A DNA stretch of 64,000 bases. It comes from Prostheceraeus crozeri. Taxonomy: Eukaryota; Platyhelminthes; Polycladida; Euryleptidae. Location of the stretch: NCBI GenBank assembly GCA_907163375.1, contig CAJQUW010014388.1:412167-476166 (forward strand), written 5' to 3'. A program made the position numbers and the translations under genes. Positions 44,801-55,154 of this stretch are shown here, one piece after another. Numbering within the stretch: position 1 is the first letter of the stretch; the number at the start of each line of letters is the position of its first letter. Under the pieces are notes generated by a model that did not search any database, had not been told where the DNA came from, and saw only the letters and a list, made by a program, of their open reading frames with translations.

Positions 44801-46175
44801 TTGTCTTCATTATTTTCTTCATTTAATTTTTGAATCGTTTCTATCTTATTTTGATATTCATGGCCATATTCTTGTACTAATATTTTTGTTTGTTGTTGAT
44901 AATCTGTTTTACATTTTTGTAAACTTTCATTTAAATTTTGTAATTTTTGTTGATATTCTAAAGATAAAGATAAATAATCGGAATCATAATCATAATTATA
45001 ATTACGTCCTTTATAATTATTATGATTGATCATTATTGGTGATAATGTTTTAACAATTTGAAATTTTTCAGTACATATTATATTTCCTTGGTAAAAAATA
45101 TTATGATGCATGTAATTTCCTCTATCATTATATACTATTTCTGATTGACATAAATTTTTATTATTCAAATAAAATTTTTTTGAATCTGAGTAAAGTGGAG
45201 TAATTTTACCAATAGAAACATAATTCACATTTAATTCAAAAACATTTACTTCTATTAAATTTTTATTCTTTTGATGAAACTTTTTTCACCTATTATAACC
45301 ATATGGAAATTCATCTAAACCATCCGAAAGATCAAATTCCTTTATATATATTCTTCTTTATTATAATGACTTAGTCTTTCTTTATGATATTCTGCAGGAT
45401 GTAAATGTGCTATAATACTCCACAGAAAACGATAATCATCTTCATTTTTTATATTAATTATTTGTGGTGAACTGAAAGGTAAAGGAACATAACTACCACC
45501 AGTATTATTTTTATATTTATCAATTACTATTTTCTTAGATAGTATTTTAACAAATCTCCAACCAGATTCACGTAACTGGGCTTCAATTATACAATTTTCT
45601 AATTTAAGTATCATCGATTCAAATATGGGTTGTATATCATTTATATTATGAATTTCTTGTGAATTTGTAAAATGTCCTTGTATTATTTCTTCAGGAATTC
45701 CATCAGGTCCATTTTTTGCATAAAGTACTTCTACATTCATATAACATTTGAAAGATTTCTTAAATATATTATAAAAGTTGGTTAGAATATCAGAAAAAGT
45801 TTCATCGGTTTCATTATGTTCAACCGATTCATTAAATAAATATTTTATATCTGTTACAGCTTCATCGGTTCGTTCAGCTTCATCAAATTTATCAGTATCG
45901 CTAAATAAATATCTTCCATCTGGTAGGGTCTCATCTTCACTATTAAAAACTTTTTTATATTCCGAATGTGAATAATCATCAAACATTTTTTTAACTTTTA
46001 TATCAGTAGGCAATGTTTCTAGATAGTTTTTATAACTATTTAATTTTAATATATTTCCTTCATCAACTCGTTCTACATTTTGTAAATGCAATTTACTATT
46101 TAAATGAGATTGATAACTTCTTTTTGTTTGCAACTTTTTTTTACATAAGTTACAATAAAACTTGGTATTTTCCAT
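41810..46175 (-). pseudogene. Protein-primed DNA polymerase B, Polinton copy 2
   Basis: The complete span of the polymerase is visible here. An N-terminal C2H2 finger (CNLCKKKL...HLNSKLH) and a block typical of these proteins (GGSYVPLPF, then NEDDYRFLWSIIAHLHP) come first. A coiled-coil region, a second finger, exonuclease motifs and an HNH-like zinc region (DHDHLNGLYRGAAHNSC) follow. The polymerase motifs (KLMNNAFYGK; DTDS) come last. Broken, about four or five breaks. It points toward the TIR beside the membrane gene, as in copy 1. Confidence 0.92.
44245..44281. repeat. GC-rich mini-palindromes in the polB linker (copy 2)
   Basis: GGGC-GAA-GCCC (44248-44258) and CATC-TCC-GATG (44266-44276) sit in the same polymerase linker that holds different palindromes in copy 1. 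Confidence 0.8.
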
Positions 46176-46278
46176 TTTTTTTATTTTTTAAAGAAAAAAT
46201 TGTGTTTTAATTTTAGATATAAACATTTTAATATCAAGGTCTTGAGAGTTATTTTTTATTATTATATATTTCACGTTC

Positions 46279-47690
46279 CTAAGTTATTTTATTTTCTTTA
46301 TCATATTTAGTTTTATCATATAACGTTTTATCAAAAGATAATTTAAATTTATTTTCACTAACTATTGATTCTTTATCATCATCATCAATTGATTCTTCAT
46401 CATCATCATAAATTGATTCTTCATCATCATCATAAATTACACTTTTTGGTATAGGATGCCATTCCCTGATAGGATACCATTCTGTTATTGGAATATCTAA
46501 CTCTAAATTACATTTTTTATCTGATAATAATATAATAGAGAAAAATATTGGTCTTGGATCTCTTTTGGAAAATTTAATAACACCACCATAATCTGAATCA
46601 CTTTTAGTTTTTATTAAAGATGATAAAATTTTAAATTGATTAGATGTAAATCCTAATTTAAATTTTGTAGACCCGACACATAGTTGTCTAACAGTATCTT
46701 CAACTATACCATCATTATTATTTTCAATTGTAAGAAAATGAAAATTAGATAAATTTTGATTATATGTAGTATTAATATCATGTACATCAGTATGAGATAG
46801 AAATTTTTCTTCACTTGAATTTTTATAATTACTAATATTTTTATAATCTTTTTTACCATTTCCACCTTTTTCAGATGTTTCGGAATCATCATTTATATTA
46901 TCATAAGATTCTTTAAGATCGTGCAAAGGCCTAGAACCTTCGGTTCGTTTATTATGATTATGATTATGGTCATTGTTAACAGTATAAGGTGTTGTCCACA
47001 TATAAATTTTCTCTTGTTGAGCTAAACCATTTATATAAGATTTTAACAAATTAATATTTAAGTTTGAATATAATCCTATATACGTATCATCATCATTCTT
47101 TGGGGCATTTCTAATGTTTCTTGTTTATAAATTGTATCTCTATAATAAACTTGGCATAATAATTCTTCGTTATGCTTTTTACTCTCGATATGAATATTAT
47201 ATTGGTTTTGCTCATCAACAAATAATCTAATTTTTTCTTTTGAAAAAGATTTTAATTTTTTAACTTATTCTTTAATATTGATATAATTAATAATTTTAGT
47301 TTCTATCCAATCAGTATTACTAATTGGTAATACTGCTCTAATAAAACCATAAACATTATTATAACCTATTATAACTATATTTTCTTTATTTAATTCAACA
47401 TAAGCCACATCATTATATTTGCTTACAATCTCCATAAACTTTATAAATGGATCCCCCGGAAGTAAACAATAGTTAGCTTCTATAGAAGGTAAACCTTTAG
47501 TCTGTTCTCTAAATATTTCGGCTTGTAATTCAAATAAAATATTTACATCTATACATGGATTATTATTATTATTATTATCAAAACATTTATTTTCAAATCC
47601 CGTCGATCTCGTCGAATAAGAAGAACAGGATGATGCGGACGAATATAATTTTTTTTAATTTTTTTTAAATTTGCTTTATCCATTTTTTAT
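46279..47690 (-). pseudogene. Unidentified Polinton gene remnant
   Basis: A decayed minus-strand coding region upstream of polymerase B. One part is low-complexity and acidic, with repeated YDDDEESI units near its C-terminus and a histidine/asparagine-rich stretch. Another part has alternating hydrophobic strands (VAYVELNKENIVIIGYNN). I do not recognise the family. Broken, several breaks. Confidence 0.5.
46921..46947. repeat. GC-rich mini-palindrome
   Basis: GAACC-TTC-GGTTC at 46934-46946, preceded by GGCCTA. The core AGAACCTTCGGTT is shared with 521-533 in copy 1's polymerase gene. Confidence 0.75.
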
Positions 47691-47728
47691 TTTTATTAGA
47701 AAAAATTTTATTTTTTTATTGTTAAACA

Positions 47729-48616
47729 ATGATGTTACCAAATGTTGGTGGAGGTGCATATATCCAGAATAATCGTGAATTAGAAATAGAGATAGAAAAT
47801 TATATCTTGAAAACTGGAGACGTTTTATCTGGTCCATTGCATCTTTCTATTCTTCCGCAACAAAATACAGAGTTAACAAATAAACAATATGTTGATACAC
47901 AAATCAATGACTTAAAAGAAAAATATATAAACGATGTTTTGGTTCCACTGATGAATGAATTAAAGTTGGTTAAACTTAATGACAAATCATTAAACGAAAA
48001 ATTATTAAAACTTGATAAAAAGGATAGAGAGCTAGAAGCAGATATAGCAAAACTTTTTAAAAAGATTTCTGAACAATCAAAAATTTTGATATTACTTTCT
48101 ATAAAGTTAAAATCTGCAGTCATTAAAAATAAACAACAGATAAAATTATTGAAAGAACAATTAGAAGATGAAATAGAAAAACTACCTGAAAGAATTAAAA
48201 AAAATTTAAAGCAGTTACAAGCTACATTCCAAAAAACTGTTGATTAATTAAGTTCTAAAATTACGCAACAAATGAAAAAGATGAATAGAATAATAAATGA
48301 AGTAAACTCGCTTAATCAAAAAGTTGATAAAATGAAAACTCTTAAAATCAATTTAGAAAATGAATTAAAGAAAAATTTACAAGAAAACTCTCAAGAAAAT
48401 AAAGAACAGTTAGATTCTGTTAAAAGACAATTAGATGTTCTTAAAATTAAGTTAAATGCACTTAAAACGGCGTTGAAGATGAATCAGGAGAAAATGCAAG
48501 TTAATAGAAAAGAAATTAAAGTACATCACACGCTACTTGACGCAATAGATAAAGTGCAACAGACAATTAATAAAGTTATCTCGAAGTTGTTGTCCATTCA
48601 CAAACGTAAATCTTGA
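47729..48616 (+). pseudogene. Fibre-like coiled-coil protein (Polinton)
   Basis: After a glycine-rich start (MMLPNVGGGAYIQ) comes GDVLSGPLHL, then NKQYVDTQI about 13 residues on. That is the GDxxxGPLxL...KxYVD signature seen repeatedly in phage tail fibres. A very long heptad-rich lysine/leucine/glutamate coiled coil follows. Layout and position upstream of the capsid genes suggest a receptor-binding fibre, by analogy with adenovirus fibre; this is inference. Broken, about one break. Confidence 0.6.
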
Positions 48617-48665
48617 TCGGACCAAAGCTCCTCGAGGCTTTAGCCGATCGGACCAAAGGTCCTCA
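48617..48665. repeat. GC-rich palindrome cluster
   Basis: GGACC-AAA-GGTCC at 48650-48662 is preceded by AGCTCCTCGAGGCTTTAGCC, which resembles the two TIR inserts of copy 1 (6980-7005 and 7059-7084). Confidence 0.8.
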
Positions 48666-48737
48666 GGTTACTAACCAATCATAAACGTAAATATTAACGT
48701 AAATATTTTTCCGAAAAGTCAAATTTATTCCTGAAAA

Positions 48738-49100
48738 ATGCCTATAATTTATAAACACAATCTTAAACATTTTGCTTCAAATCAAAGAATTGCTCATGAA
48801 CCACGTATGAATCCTGTTTATCATTATGATAATAGAGAAACAGTTCACACGGAAGGAGCTGGTATATTTTCTGGTATTGGAAGTATCGTTAACTTAATTA
48901 AAAATAATAAAGGTTTGATTACATCTGCTGCAAAAGGACCAGCTGCTATAGGTAGTACAGCTAGTGCAATATCAAATGCTGTTAAGTCTCAAAACGAATT
49001 AAAACAACTAGAAGCTATTCGTAAACTTAGGAATGATTCTGAAGAACTAAAAAATTTAAAAAACTTTCAGAGGAAACAAAAAACAAAATTGCTAGCATAG
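48738..49100 (+). CDS. Small Polinton virion-type protein
   Basis: A 120-residue basic protein. The N-terminus is rich in His, Asn and Arg (MPIIYKHNLKHFASNQ). A Gly/Ala-rich hydrophobic centre (GAGIFSGIGSIVNLI; AAIGSTASAIS) and a charged helical tail follow. The shape recalls adenovirus-type small minor capsid or core proteins, but I cannot assign it. It lies between the fibre-like gene and the major capsid gene on the same strand. Confidence 0.5.
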   Translation: MPIIYKHNLKHFASNQRIAHEPRMNPVYHYDNRETVHTEGAGIFSGIGSIVNLIKNNKGLITSAAKGPAAIGSTASAISNAVKSQNELKQLEAIRKLRNDSEELKNLKNFQRKQKTKLLA

Positions 49101-49109
49101 CTGTAGGGG

Positions 49110-49256
49110 GTGAAACCTTGAGGAGCGGAGCTCCGTCTGATAGTAAAAAGGGGAAGAAAACAGGCGTAGCCATAGAACGTTCAATTGAAGAAATAAGAGG
49201 TAATGGTGTTAACAGCAACCTTCGGTCTAACCAGCAAAGCTGTAGCGGAGCTGGTC
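49110..49256. repeat. GC-rich palindrome cluster before the capsid gene
   Basis: Includes GGAG-CGGAG-CTCC (49122-49134), AACC-TTC-GGTC (near 49217) and CAGC-AAA-GCTG (49232-49242). GC content jumps relative to flanking AT-rich DNA. Confidence 0.75.
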
Positions 49257-49389
49257 TAGCAAAATTCTAAAATTATATTTTAGTAAAATTTTTTAGTAAA
49301 ATTTTTTAGCAAAATTTTTTAGTAAAATTATTTTAGCAGAATTTTTTCTGTGTGTGAAAAAACAAAAAGTCAAATTATTTTTTATAAAA

Positions 49390-50622
49390 ATGTCTTCGCT
49401 TATCGAAAATAAAGTTGAATTAGATAAACCACCAGGTGTTAGTTATAATCAAAAAAAGAATGACTATATAAGAATTGCTATGAATCCCGGATCTTCCAGT
49501 AGAGTAAATACTGTAGGAGATTTAATTTTTGAAGTTGATAATCAGCAGAGTTATATATATCTACCTGATTCATTTTTACACTGTGTATATTCTTTATATA
49601 GTGATGCCAATTTTACAACACCATTACCAGAAACCGATAATATTGCACTAGAGAATAATTTTTTTCCAAGATGTTGCAACTCAAAATATAGAAACATTAA
49701 GTGATTCTCCAGGTGTAATTGATACAATGCTTAGATTTGTAACAATTGGTGAAAATAATAAAAAGTATGAAATCGAAGGTTGGTTTCCTGATACTAATAA
49801 TGGTATAATTATAGATGATTTAACTTACGCTGGAACAGACGCAGCAGGAATTGCGAAAGATGTAGAAAATATTGCAAAACATTTAAATAAAACAAACAAT
49901 AGTGCATATAAAGAAAGACGTGAATTTAACAAGAAAAGTAAACAGACAGTAAATTGGTCATTGTCTCCATTATTCGGATATTCAGATTATGATAAAATAT
50001 CATATCAATTAAAATTTAAGTTAATAATTCATTGTACAGCAAATAATGAATTAATCTTTTTTGGTAAGACTGGAAAAAAAGCATATTTAAAAATTGATAG
50101 ACTTGAATGGTGGATTAAGCATATTACTCCTAGTTTAGAGATTGAAACAGCTATTGCAAAAAGATTAAATACTAACAAACCAATTCCAGTAAATTTTCTA
50201 AAGCGTACTGCTAGTTCAGTAACTTTTTCAGAGCAAAGATTTAACTAGCATTTTACTAGAACTTCAAATACAGAATACAAGAACTACAACTTTCATTAAA
50301 TCAAACACGATATCCAATTGATCCATTAAGATTCGATGATACCAATAATCAATTTATGGAAGGATATGATTCTAATCGAAATCTTTGTTTAGAATTTGGA
50401 GTTGAACCACAATTAACTCCTGGTGATTGGAGACATTTATATCCTGTTTTCTGTTTCGATTTAAGTGCACAATCTGAAGATATTATCAAGACTGGTTGTG
50501 ATGTAACAATTAATATTGAAAAAAAAGATTCCACAACTTCATTGATGGCTTATGGTTTATTGCTAGAAGATGCAAAATATTCTATTGAAATTCTTAATGG
50601 AAAGATGGCTAGGATTAATTAA
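49390..50622 (+). pseudogene. Double-jelly-roll major capsid protein (Polinton)
   Basis: Hexon-type capsid protein. Recognisable blocks in order are LDKPPGVSYNQKKNDYI, IYLPDSFLHCVYSLY, ALENNFFPRC, MLRFVTIG followed by GWFPDT, NWSLSPLFGYSDYDKISY, RLEWWIKHITPSLE, and a C-terminal GYDSNRNLCLEFGVEP with a beta-rich end. These fit the capsid family shared by Polintons and adintoviruses. Broken, about two or three breaks. It is flanked by small hydrophobic virion-type proteins on the same strand. Confidence 0.82.
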
Positions 50623-50639
50623 TTTTTTGATAACTTGAC

Positions 50640-50830
50640 ATTTTTTTTAGTAATTAGTAATAAAATTTTTTTGTAACTAGAATAGATTAAAAATTCTTAA
50701 CTTAAAAATTTTTCGTAACTAGAATAGATTTGAAATTCCTAACTTAAAATTTATTCATGACTAGAATAGATCAAAATTCCTAATTTATAATTTTTTCATA
50801 ACTAGAATAGATTAAAATTTTTGATAACTT
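50640..50830. repeat. Tandem repeat after the capsid gene
   Basis: Four to five imperfect units of about 40 bp containing AACTAGAATAGATTAAAA and a TTTTTT run. Confidence 0.85.
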
Positions 50831-50848
50831 AAAATTTTTTTAAAAAAA

Positions 50849-50962
50849 ATGTCGCAAGCGAAAAGTAATAATAATAATAAAACTGTTGAATTAAAATTAC
50901 GTAATATTGTTGACAAAAATACACCTAAAACTATTACGATTAACAAAAAAAGTATTACATAA
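50849..50962 (+). CDS. Tiny basic Polinton protein (37 aa)
   Basis: A short frame, MSQAKSNNNNKTVELKLR to KKSIT, ends 8 bp before the next start codon. The N-rich start and alternating residues give no family. Tight spacing to the following gene and the A-rich lead (TTTAAAAAAAATG), like that of neighbouring genes, argue that it is real. Confidence 0.45.
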   Translation: MSQAKSNNNNKTVELKLRNIVDKNTPKTITINKKSIT

Positions 50963-50970
50963 GTAAACCA

Positions 50971-51333
50971 ATGATAGAGAATATTCAATTACAAGAAGAA
51001 AAGAATGGCGGGATTCTCCCATTCATTCCTCTAATAATAGGAAGCATAGCAGCAGCAGGAAGTGTTGCAGGTGGGACAGCTGGTATTGTCCAAGCAGTAA
51101 ATAAAAATAAATCAGAGAAGGCAGCATTAGAAGAACAAAAACGACATAATAGAGAGTTAGAAAAAGTTGCGAGGGGTGAAGGAATAGTAGATAATTTTAT
51201 TAGTAAATTAAAATTAGTTGATGAAGGAAAACGAGTTCTTAAAAATATTCTCCACAATGTTGATGATTTAATTGAAATTAAAGAAACAAAAGATGGTTCT
51301 GGAATATATCTAAGTCCTAGTATGATAAGGTAA
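50971..51333 (+). CDS. Small hydrophobic/amphipathic Polinton protein
   Basis: 120 residues. A strongly hydrophobic glycine/alanine/isoleucine segment (GGILPFIPLIIGSIAAAGS, then GGTAGIV) precedes a charged helix (KSEKAALEEQKRHNREL) and a beta-like end (SGIYLSPSMIR). Similar proteins occur near capsid genes in Polintons and are thought to be minor capsid or membrane-active components. The assignment is by shape and context only. Confidence 0.55.
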   Translation: MIENIQLQEEKNGGILPFIPLIIGSIAAAGSVAGGTAGIVQAVNKNKSEKAALEEQKRHNRELEKVARGEGIVDNFISKLKLVDEGKRVLKNILHNVDDLIEIKETKDGSGIYLSPSMIR

Positions 51334-51404
51334 AAACCTCAGGACCGTTGGTTCTATCCGGTAAAACTTTTATTTTATCTTTTAAATTTTTTTTATCTTT
51401 TAAA

Positions 51405-51900
51405 ATGAATTCTAAAAATTCCGAAAATTTAATTAAATTAAAAATTGCTAATTTAGATTTATTAAATTATCTATTAAACAAAAATAAAAACTCAAATTGT
51501 AAAATTTATGAAGGTAACGACATACAAAAAACATTAGAAAACTTTCCTGGATTTATTTGGAGTAAATATTCAAAAGAAAAACATCTTCCTGGTCATTCGT
51601 ATACCGGTCCAGGAACTGGATTAGATATAAGACTAGATGAGAATAATAATCCGAAACCAGGTGAAGAACCAATAAATAGAGTAGATGCCGCAGCTTACAG
51701 GCATGATTTAGCTTATCGAAATCATGACCTAAGTTATCGACATGCAGGTGATAAGAAGATGATAGAAGAATTAGATAGTATTCAAAATCCTACATTTAGA
51801 GAAAGAATTGAAAGAATGTTTGTTAAGAAAGCTTTACAAGCTAAAATATTATTCGGTCAGGGTTTAAATGAAACGACAGCAAAGCTGTCTGAGAGCAACG
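51405..51900 (+). pseudogene. Parvovirus-type phospholipase A2-domain protein
   Basis: From MNSKNSENLIKLK the protein reaches a calcium-loop motif YTGPGTGLD and the catalytic His-Asp block DAAAYRHDLAYRNHD. This is the pattern of the VP1-unique phospholipase A2 of parvoviruses (YxGPG, then DxxAxxHDxxY), used there to breach endosomes. A helical segment follows (RIERMFVKKALQAKI). It runs without a clear gap into the integrase region and is counted here as a fossil with about one break. Confidence 0.78.
51871..51890. repeat. GC-rich mini-palindrome
   Basis: GACAGC-AAA-GCTGTC at 51875-51889, a perfect 6-bp stem with a 3-base centre. A related near-palindrome (GGACC-GTT-GGTTC) is at 51342-51354. 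Confidence 0.75.
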
Positions 51901-52696
51901 GTCGAACTTATGCCTCCGAAATCCACAAGGAATATAGAAGGCCTAAATATTTATTGAAAGTAAAAGTATTTAATAAAGATGATATTTGGAGTGTGATCTT
52001 GTTCATATGCCGAATGAAAAAGATTATAAATACGCATTGACCGTTATAGATTTATATACACGATATGCTTGGGTAAAGCCTTTAGAAAATAAAAGTGGTC
52101 TATCAGTTAAATATGCGTTTGAAGAAATCTTTAAAGAAAGTAAGAGAAAGCCAAAAAAATTGTTTGTTGATAAAGGATCGGAATTTTATAACCGAAACGT
52201 TCAGCCACTATTTGAAACTGTTTATTCAACTGAAAATGCAGGGAAGGCCGTAGTGATAGAAAGATTCAATCGGACGTTAAAAAATAAATTATTCAAGAAA
52301 TTTACTGAGCAAAGAAATCAGAAATGGTTGAAGATATTACCAGGAATTGTAGAAGAGTACAATAATAAAGTTCATTCTGGTATTGAAGAAACTCCAAAGA
52401 ATGCTTCTGACGACCCTGATTTGACAAGAAAAAAAATATTCGAGAATAATTATTCGAATGAGAGTAATCCGAATTTGCAGAAACTTAAGCCGAAATTTAA
52501 AATTGGTGATAGAGTTAGAATATTTAAGTATAAGAATAAATTTGAAAAAGGCTTCATCGGATACTGGACGAAAGAGATATTTGAAGTTTGTAAAATAAAT
52601 CAAACTTATCCGATTACTTACGAAATCAAAGATTTAGATGATGAAGATATCAGAGGCCGATTTTATCAAAATGAATTACAACGAAGTGATTTTTAA
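51900..52696 (+). pseudogene. Retroviral-type integrase (Polinton)
   Basis: DDE-type integrase that inserts the element. The first catalytic Asp is in CDLVHMP followed by YALTVIDLYTRYAWV, the second in FVDKGSEFYN, and the Glu in VVIERFNRTLKNKL. The C-terminal domain is chromodomain-like (FKIGDRVRIFKYKNKFEKG; ITYEIKDLDDEDIRG). About one break at its front. The 5-bp duplication flanking the element fits its action. Confidence 0.88.
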
Positions 52697-52727
52697 TTAT
52701 CATTATCATTATTATTGGAACTAACGT

Positions 52728-52778
52728 TTCGGGAATGAAATTCCCTTGTTAGGCGTAGCCATAGAACCTATGGTTTGT
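52728..52778. repeat. GC-rich mini-palindromes between integrase and protease
   Basis: GGGAAT-GAA-ATTCCC (52731-52745), a perfect 6-bp stem, and AACC-TAT-GGTT (52765-52775) lie between two convergent genes. Confidence 0.8.
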
Positions 52779-53196
52779 TCAATTCTAACATAATATCTAG
52801 AAATGGTACTCCTTTTTGTAATTTAAATAAAACATAAAGACATAATTGACCACAGTAAGTAGTTCCCGGTTTTTGAATTTGAAATGTATTATAAGTTCCA
52901 TTGCCAAGTAATTTTTTGACTTCATTTGTAGGTGGAAGTCCATAAGAGTCAAAATAGTAATTATCTCGATTTTTATTAAAGATACCTGCAGACCAATGTA
53001 CTCCTTTTTCATCTGATGTGTGAAGATTTGTTATGAAATTTATAGTTATTGTTGGCTTATTTTTTATCAATTGTAATTCGTCTCTCTTTAAAACATGAAA
53101 ATTCTTTATTCCCAATTGATTTGCGATTTTCTTTAGATCAAAATTTTTAGTTGTTTGCGTTCCATATGATATTAAAAACTCATTTATGTTGTCCAT
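52768..53196 (-). CDS. Adenain-like cysteine protease (Polinton)
   Basis: A 142-residue maturation protease of the adenovirus type, which trims capsid precursors. The catalytic triad is visible: His in KGVHWSAG, Asp in YYFDSYG, and Cys in TTYCGQLCLYVLF. The start MDNINEFLISYGTQTT is shared in part with a fragment at 37959. The frame looks whole. It converges on the integrase. Confidence 0.88.
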   Translation of the reverse strand: MDNINEFLISYGTQTTKNFDLKKIANQLGIKNFHVLKRDELQLIKNKPTITINFITNLHTSDEKGVHWSAGIFNKNRDNYYFDSYGLPPTNEVKKLLGNGTYNTFQIQKPGTTYCGQLCLYVLFKLQKGVPFLDIMLELNKP

Positions 53197-53204
53197 TTTA
53201 TAAT

Positions 53205-53515
53205 AAATATTTCTTAAGGGACGCCGGAGTAGGATTTGCTGGTTATATATTCCACGTCTTACAAATGTCTAAGTGGGTGTAGCAGCTGTTTGTTCTTTCA
53301 TACATTATTTCCTTTCAAATGTTTGAGTTGGAGGTCACAGCTCTTTACCCTGAAATGCCTTTTTTCATAAATGCGAGAAGCAGATGTTCTCTACAATTGA
53401 GTGTTCATCTGAGTGCAAAGCAGTAGCAACAACAGGAATTGTAAGAACGCCTGATGAAATGACAATTGTAAATACTCCTAAACTTATTGTTAAGAATATG
53501 TCAATTCCTTCAAAT
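53205..53515. other. Subterminal repeat with membrane-gene scrap
   Basis: 53405-53515 is a ~110 bp piece of the Polinton membrane gene in the same orientation relative to its TIR as the full gene. It is fused to a ~190 bp repeat also found, reversed, at 33680-33815. No gene is complete here. Confidence 0.7.
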
Positions 53516-54089
53516 ATTTTTAGTCACATGATATATTTTAAAAACCTGAAAAACCTCTAAACTCATGAATTTGAAATTCTCAACTTTTATGATTTTCGGT
53601 GTCCTGGAACGGTCATGATTTGAGCAATGAAAAATGTCATAATCACAAATTTGAAATTCTCAACTTTTATGATTTTCGGTGTCCTTGAACGGTCATGATT
53701 TGAGCAATGAAAAATGCCATAATCACAAATTTGAGATTCTTAACTTTTCTGATTTTTTCGGTGTCCTTGAACGGTCATGATTTTGGGAGTAAAAATTGTA
53801 ATTCTCAAATTTTGAGATTTTGAAAAATTTGAAAAATTGGGCATTTTTAAAAACGCCTGAATTTATGAATTTAGGTCTTCATAACCTGAAAAAGGGTTCA
53901 AATTCATGAATTTATGTCGTTTTTAAAAATACCATTTTTTGAAAAAATGGTACTTTTTGAATGGACTAAATTCATGTATTTAGGTCTTAAAAACCTGAAA
54001 AAGGGTTCAAATTCATGAATTTATGTCGTTTTTAAAGATACTATTTTTTGAATTTTATGGTGTCCTGGAACGGTCTTTTGCCCATTACT
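53516..54089. repeat. Right TIR of Polinton copy 2
   Basis: Mirror of 33143-33650, ending GCCCATTACT at 54089 and followed by the TACAT target duplication. Confidence 0.93.
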
Positions 54090-54364
54090 TACATTCGGCT
54101 TTACATAGTGGTCCTACACAACTTGTTTTGTACATAATCAACATTGAAATTGTCTTTCATAAAATTACTTTTCTCATAAACATACAGTATATCATATTGG
54201 CAAACACATCGTCAAAGAATAGATTACATATTGATATCTGACAAGTTGTTGTACCACACGTGACTATATGTACGTGTAGCTATTGAATCCGTCCTTAGTC
54301 ATTTTATGTTAATGCTCGTAACTTAAGTTTACCGTGGTCACTTCTTTTTTAGTGACAGCGGAGA
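54090..54364. other. Host or transposon flank; nothing recognised
   Basis: Short AT-rich stretch between the Polinton end and the piggyBac start codon. No TTAA-flanked piggyBac end could be identified. Confidence 0.4.
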
Positions 54365-55154
54365 ATGAGTAACGAAGGCACCATACGGGCAGGACTGAGG
54401 CCAAGTCGAAATGGCGTTGCTACATTTCAGACCGTATTCCAACGAACCACAGTGGTCATACCGGATGGACATATTTCCGAAGATGAAGATGTTACTGGAT
54501 CTGATGAAAACGATGATGAGGTAGACTTAACTCTAAATGATCAAATTGATGAAGCAGACATTGAACATGATCAATCTCAAATTATAAATTCTGATCGCCA
54601 AGAACAACCAGAAACCTCAGAAACAAATGAGTTCTCATTTCGTTGGCGAAGAAGAGCCCCTCTTGCACAAATGACGGACTTCACTGATTATTTAACGGTA
54701 CCTGATGACATTCGCACACCGCTACAATATTTTAAGAATTTCTTTGATGACGACCTATTAGACCGAATAGTATCTGAGAGTAACATCTACCGCTTCCAGG
54801 AAACAGGCGGTAGTCAGGTTTTAAACCTTACAAAATCAGAAAAGTATCTAGGTATACTTATAAAAATGGCAATTATAAAACTACCACAGTATCGTATGTA
54901 TTGGTCTGCTGAAAACAGAATTCCTGCTATTGCGGACACTATGAGCATTAATCGATTTGATCAGATCAAACGATTCATACATTTCAATAACAATTTGATG
55001 ATACCTACTAGACAGGACCCAAACTTCGATAGACTTTACAAAATTCGCCCTCTTCTTTATTCAGTTGTCGATAAGTGTGGTCAATTGGAGCAAGAAGAAA
55101 ATCAACTATTGGATGAGACAATTATTCCCACTAATAATAATAATAATACTTTAT

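Larger units (their letters stand above)
33143..54089. mobile_element. Polinton/Maverick copy 2, both ends present, broken
   Basis: A 20.9 kb virus-like element with long TIRs (AGTAATGGGC ... GCCCATTACT). Its 5-bp target duplication TACAT lies at 33138-33142 and 54090-54094. It carries the full Polinton set: polymerase B, packaging ATPase, penton-like and major capsid proteins, protease and integrase, plus accessory genes. It is a fossil: several genes are broken (roughly ten breaks in all by eye), and a DNA transposon and satellite-like repeats interrupt its left end. Closeness to copy 1 suggests a relatively young age for the family. Confidence 0.95.

Noticed and set aside
44655-45029. 124-codon hydrophobic plus-strand frame
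   Set aside because: Antisense shadow of the polymerase B coiled-coil region.
54023-54241. 72-codon frame across the right end of Polinton copy 2
   Set aside because: It reads through the TIR terminus into flanking DNA and has no domain.
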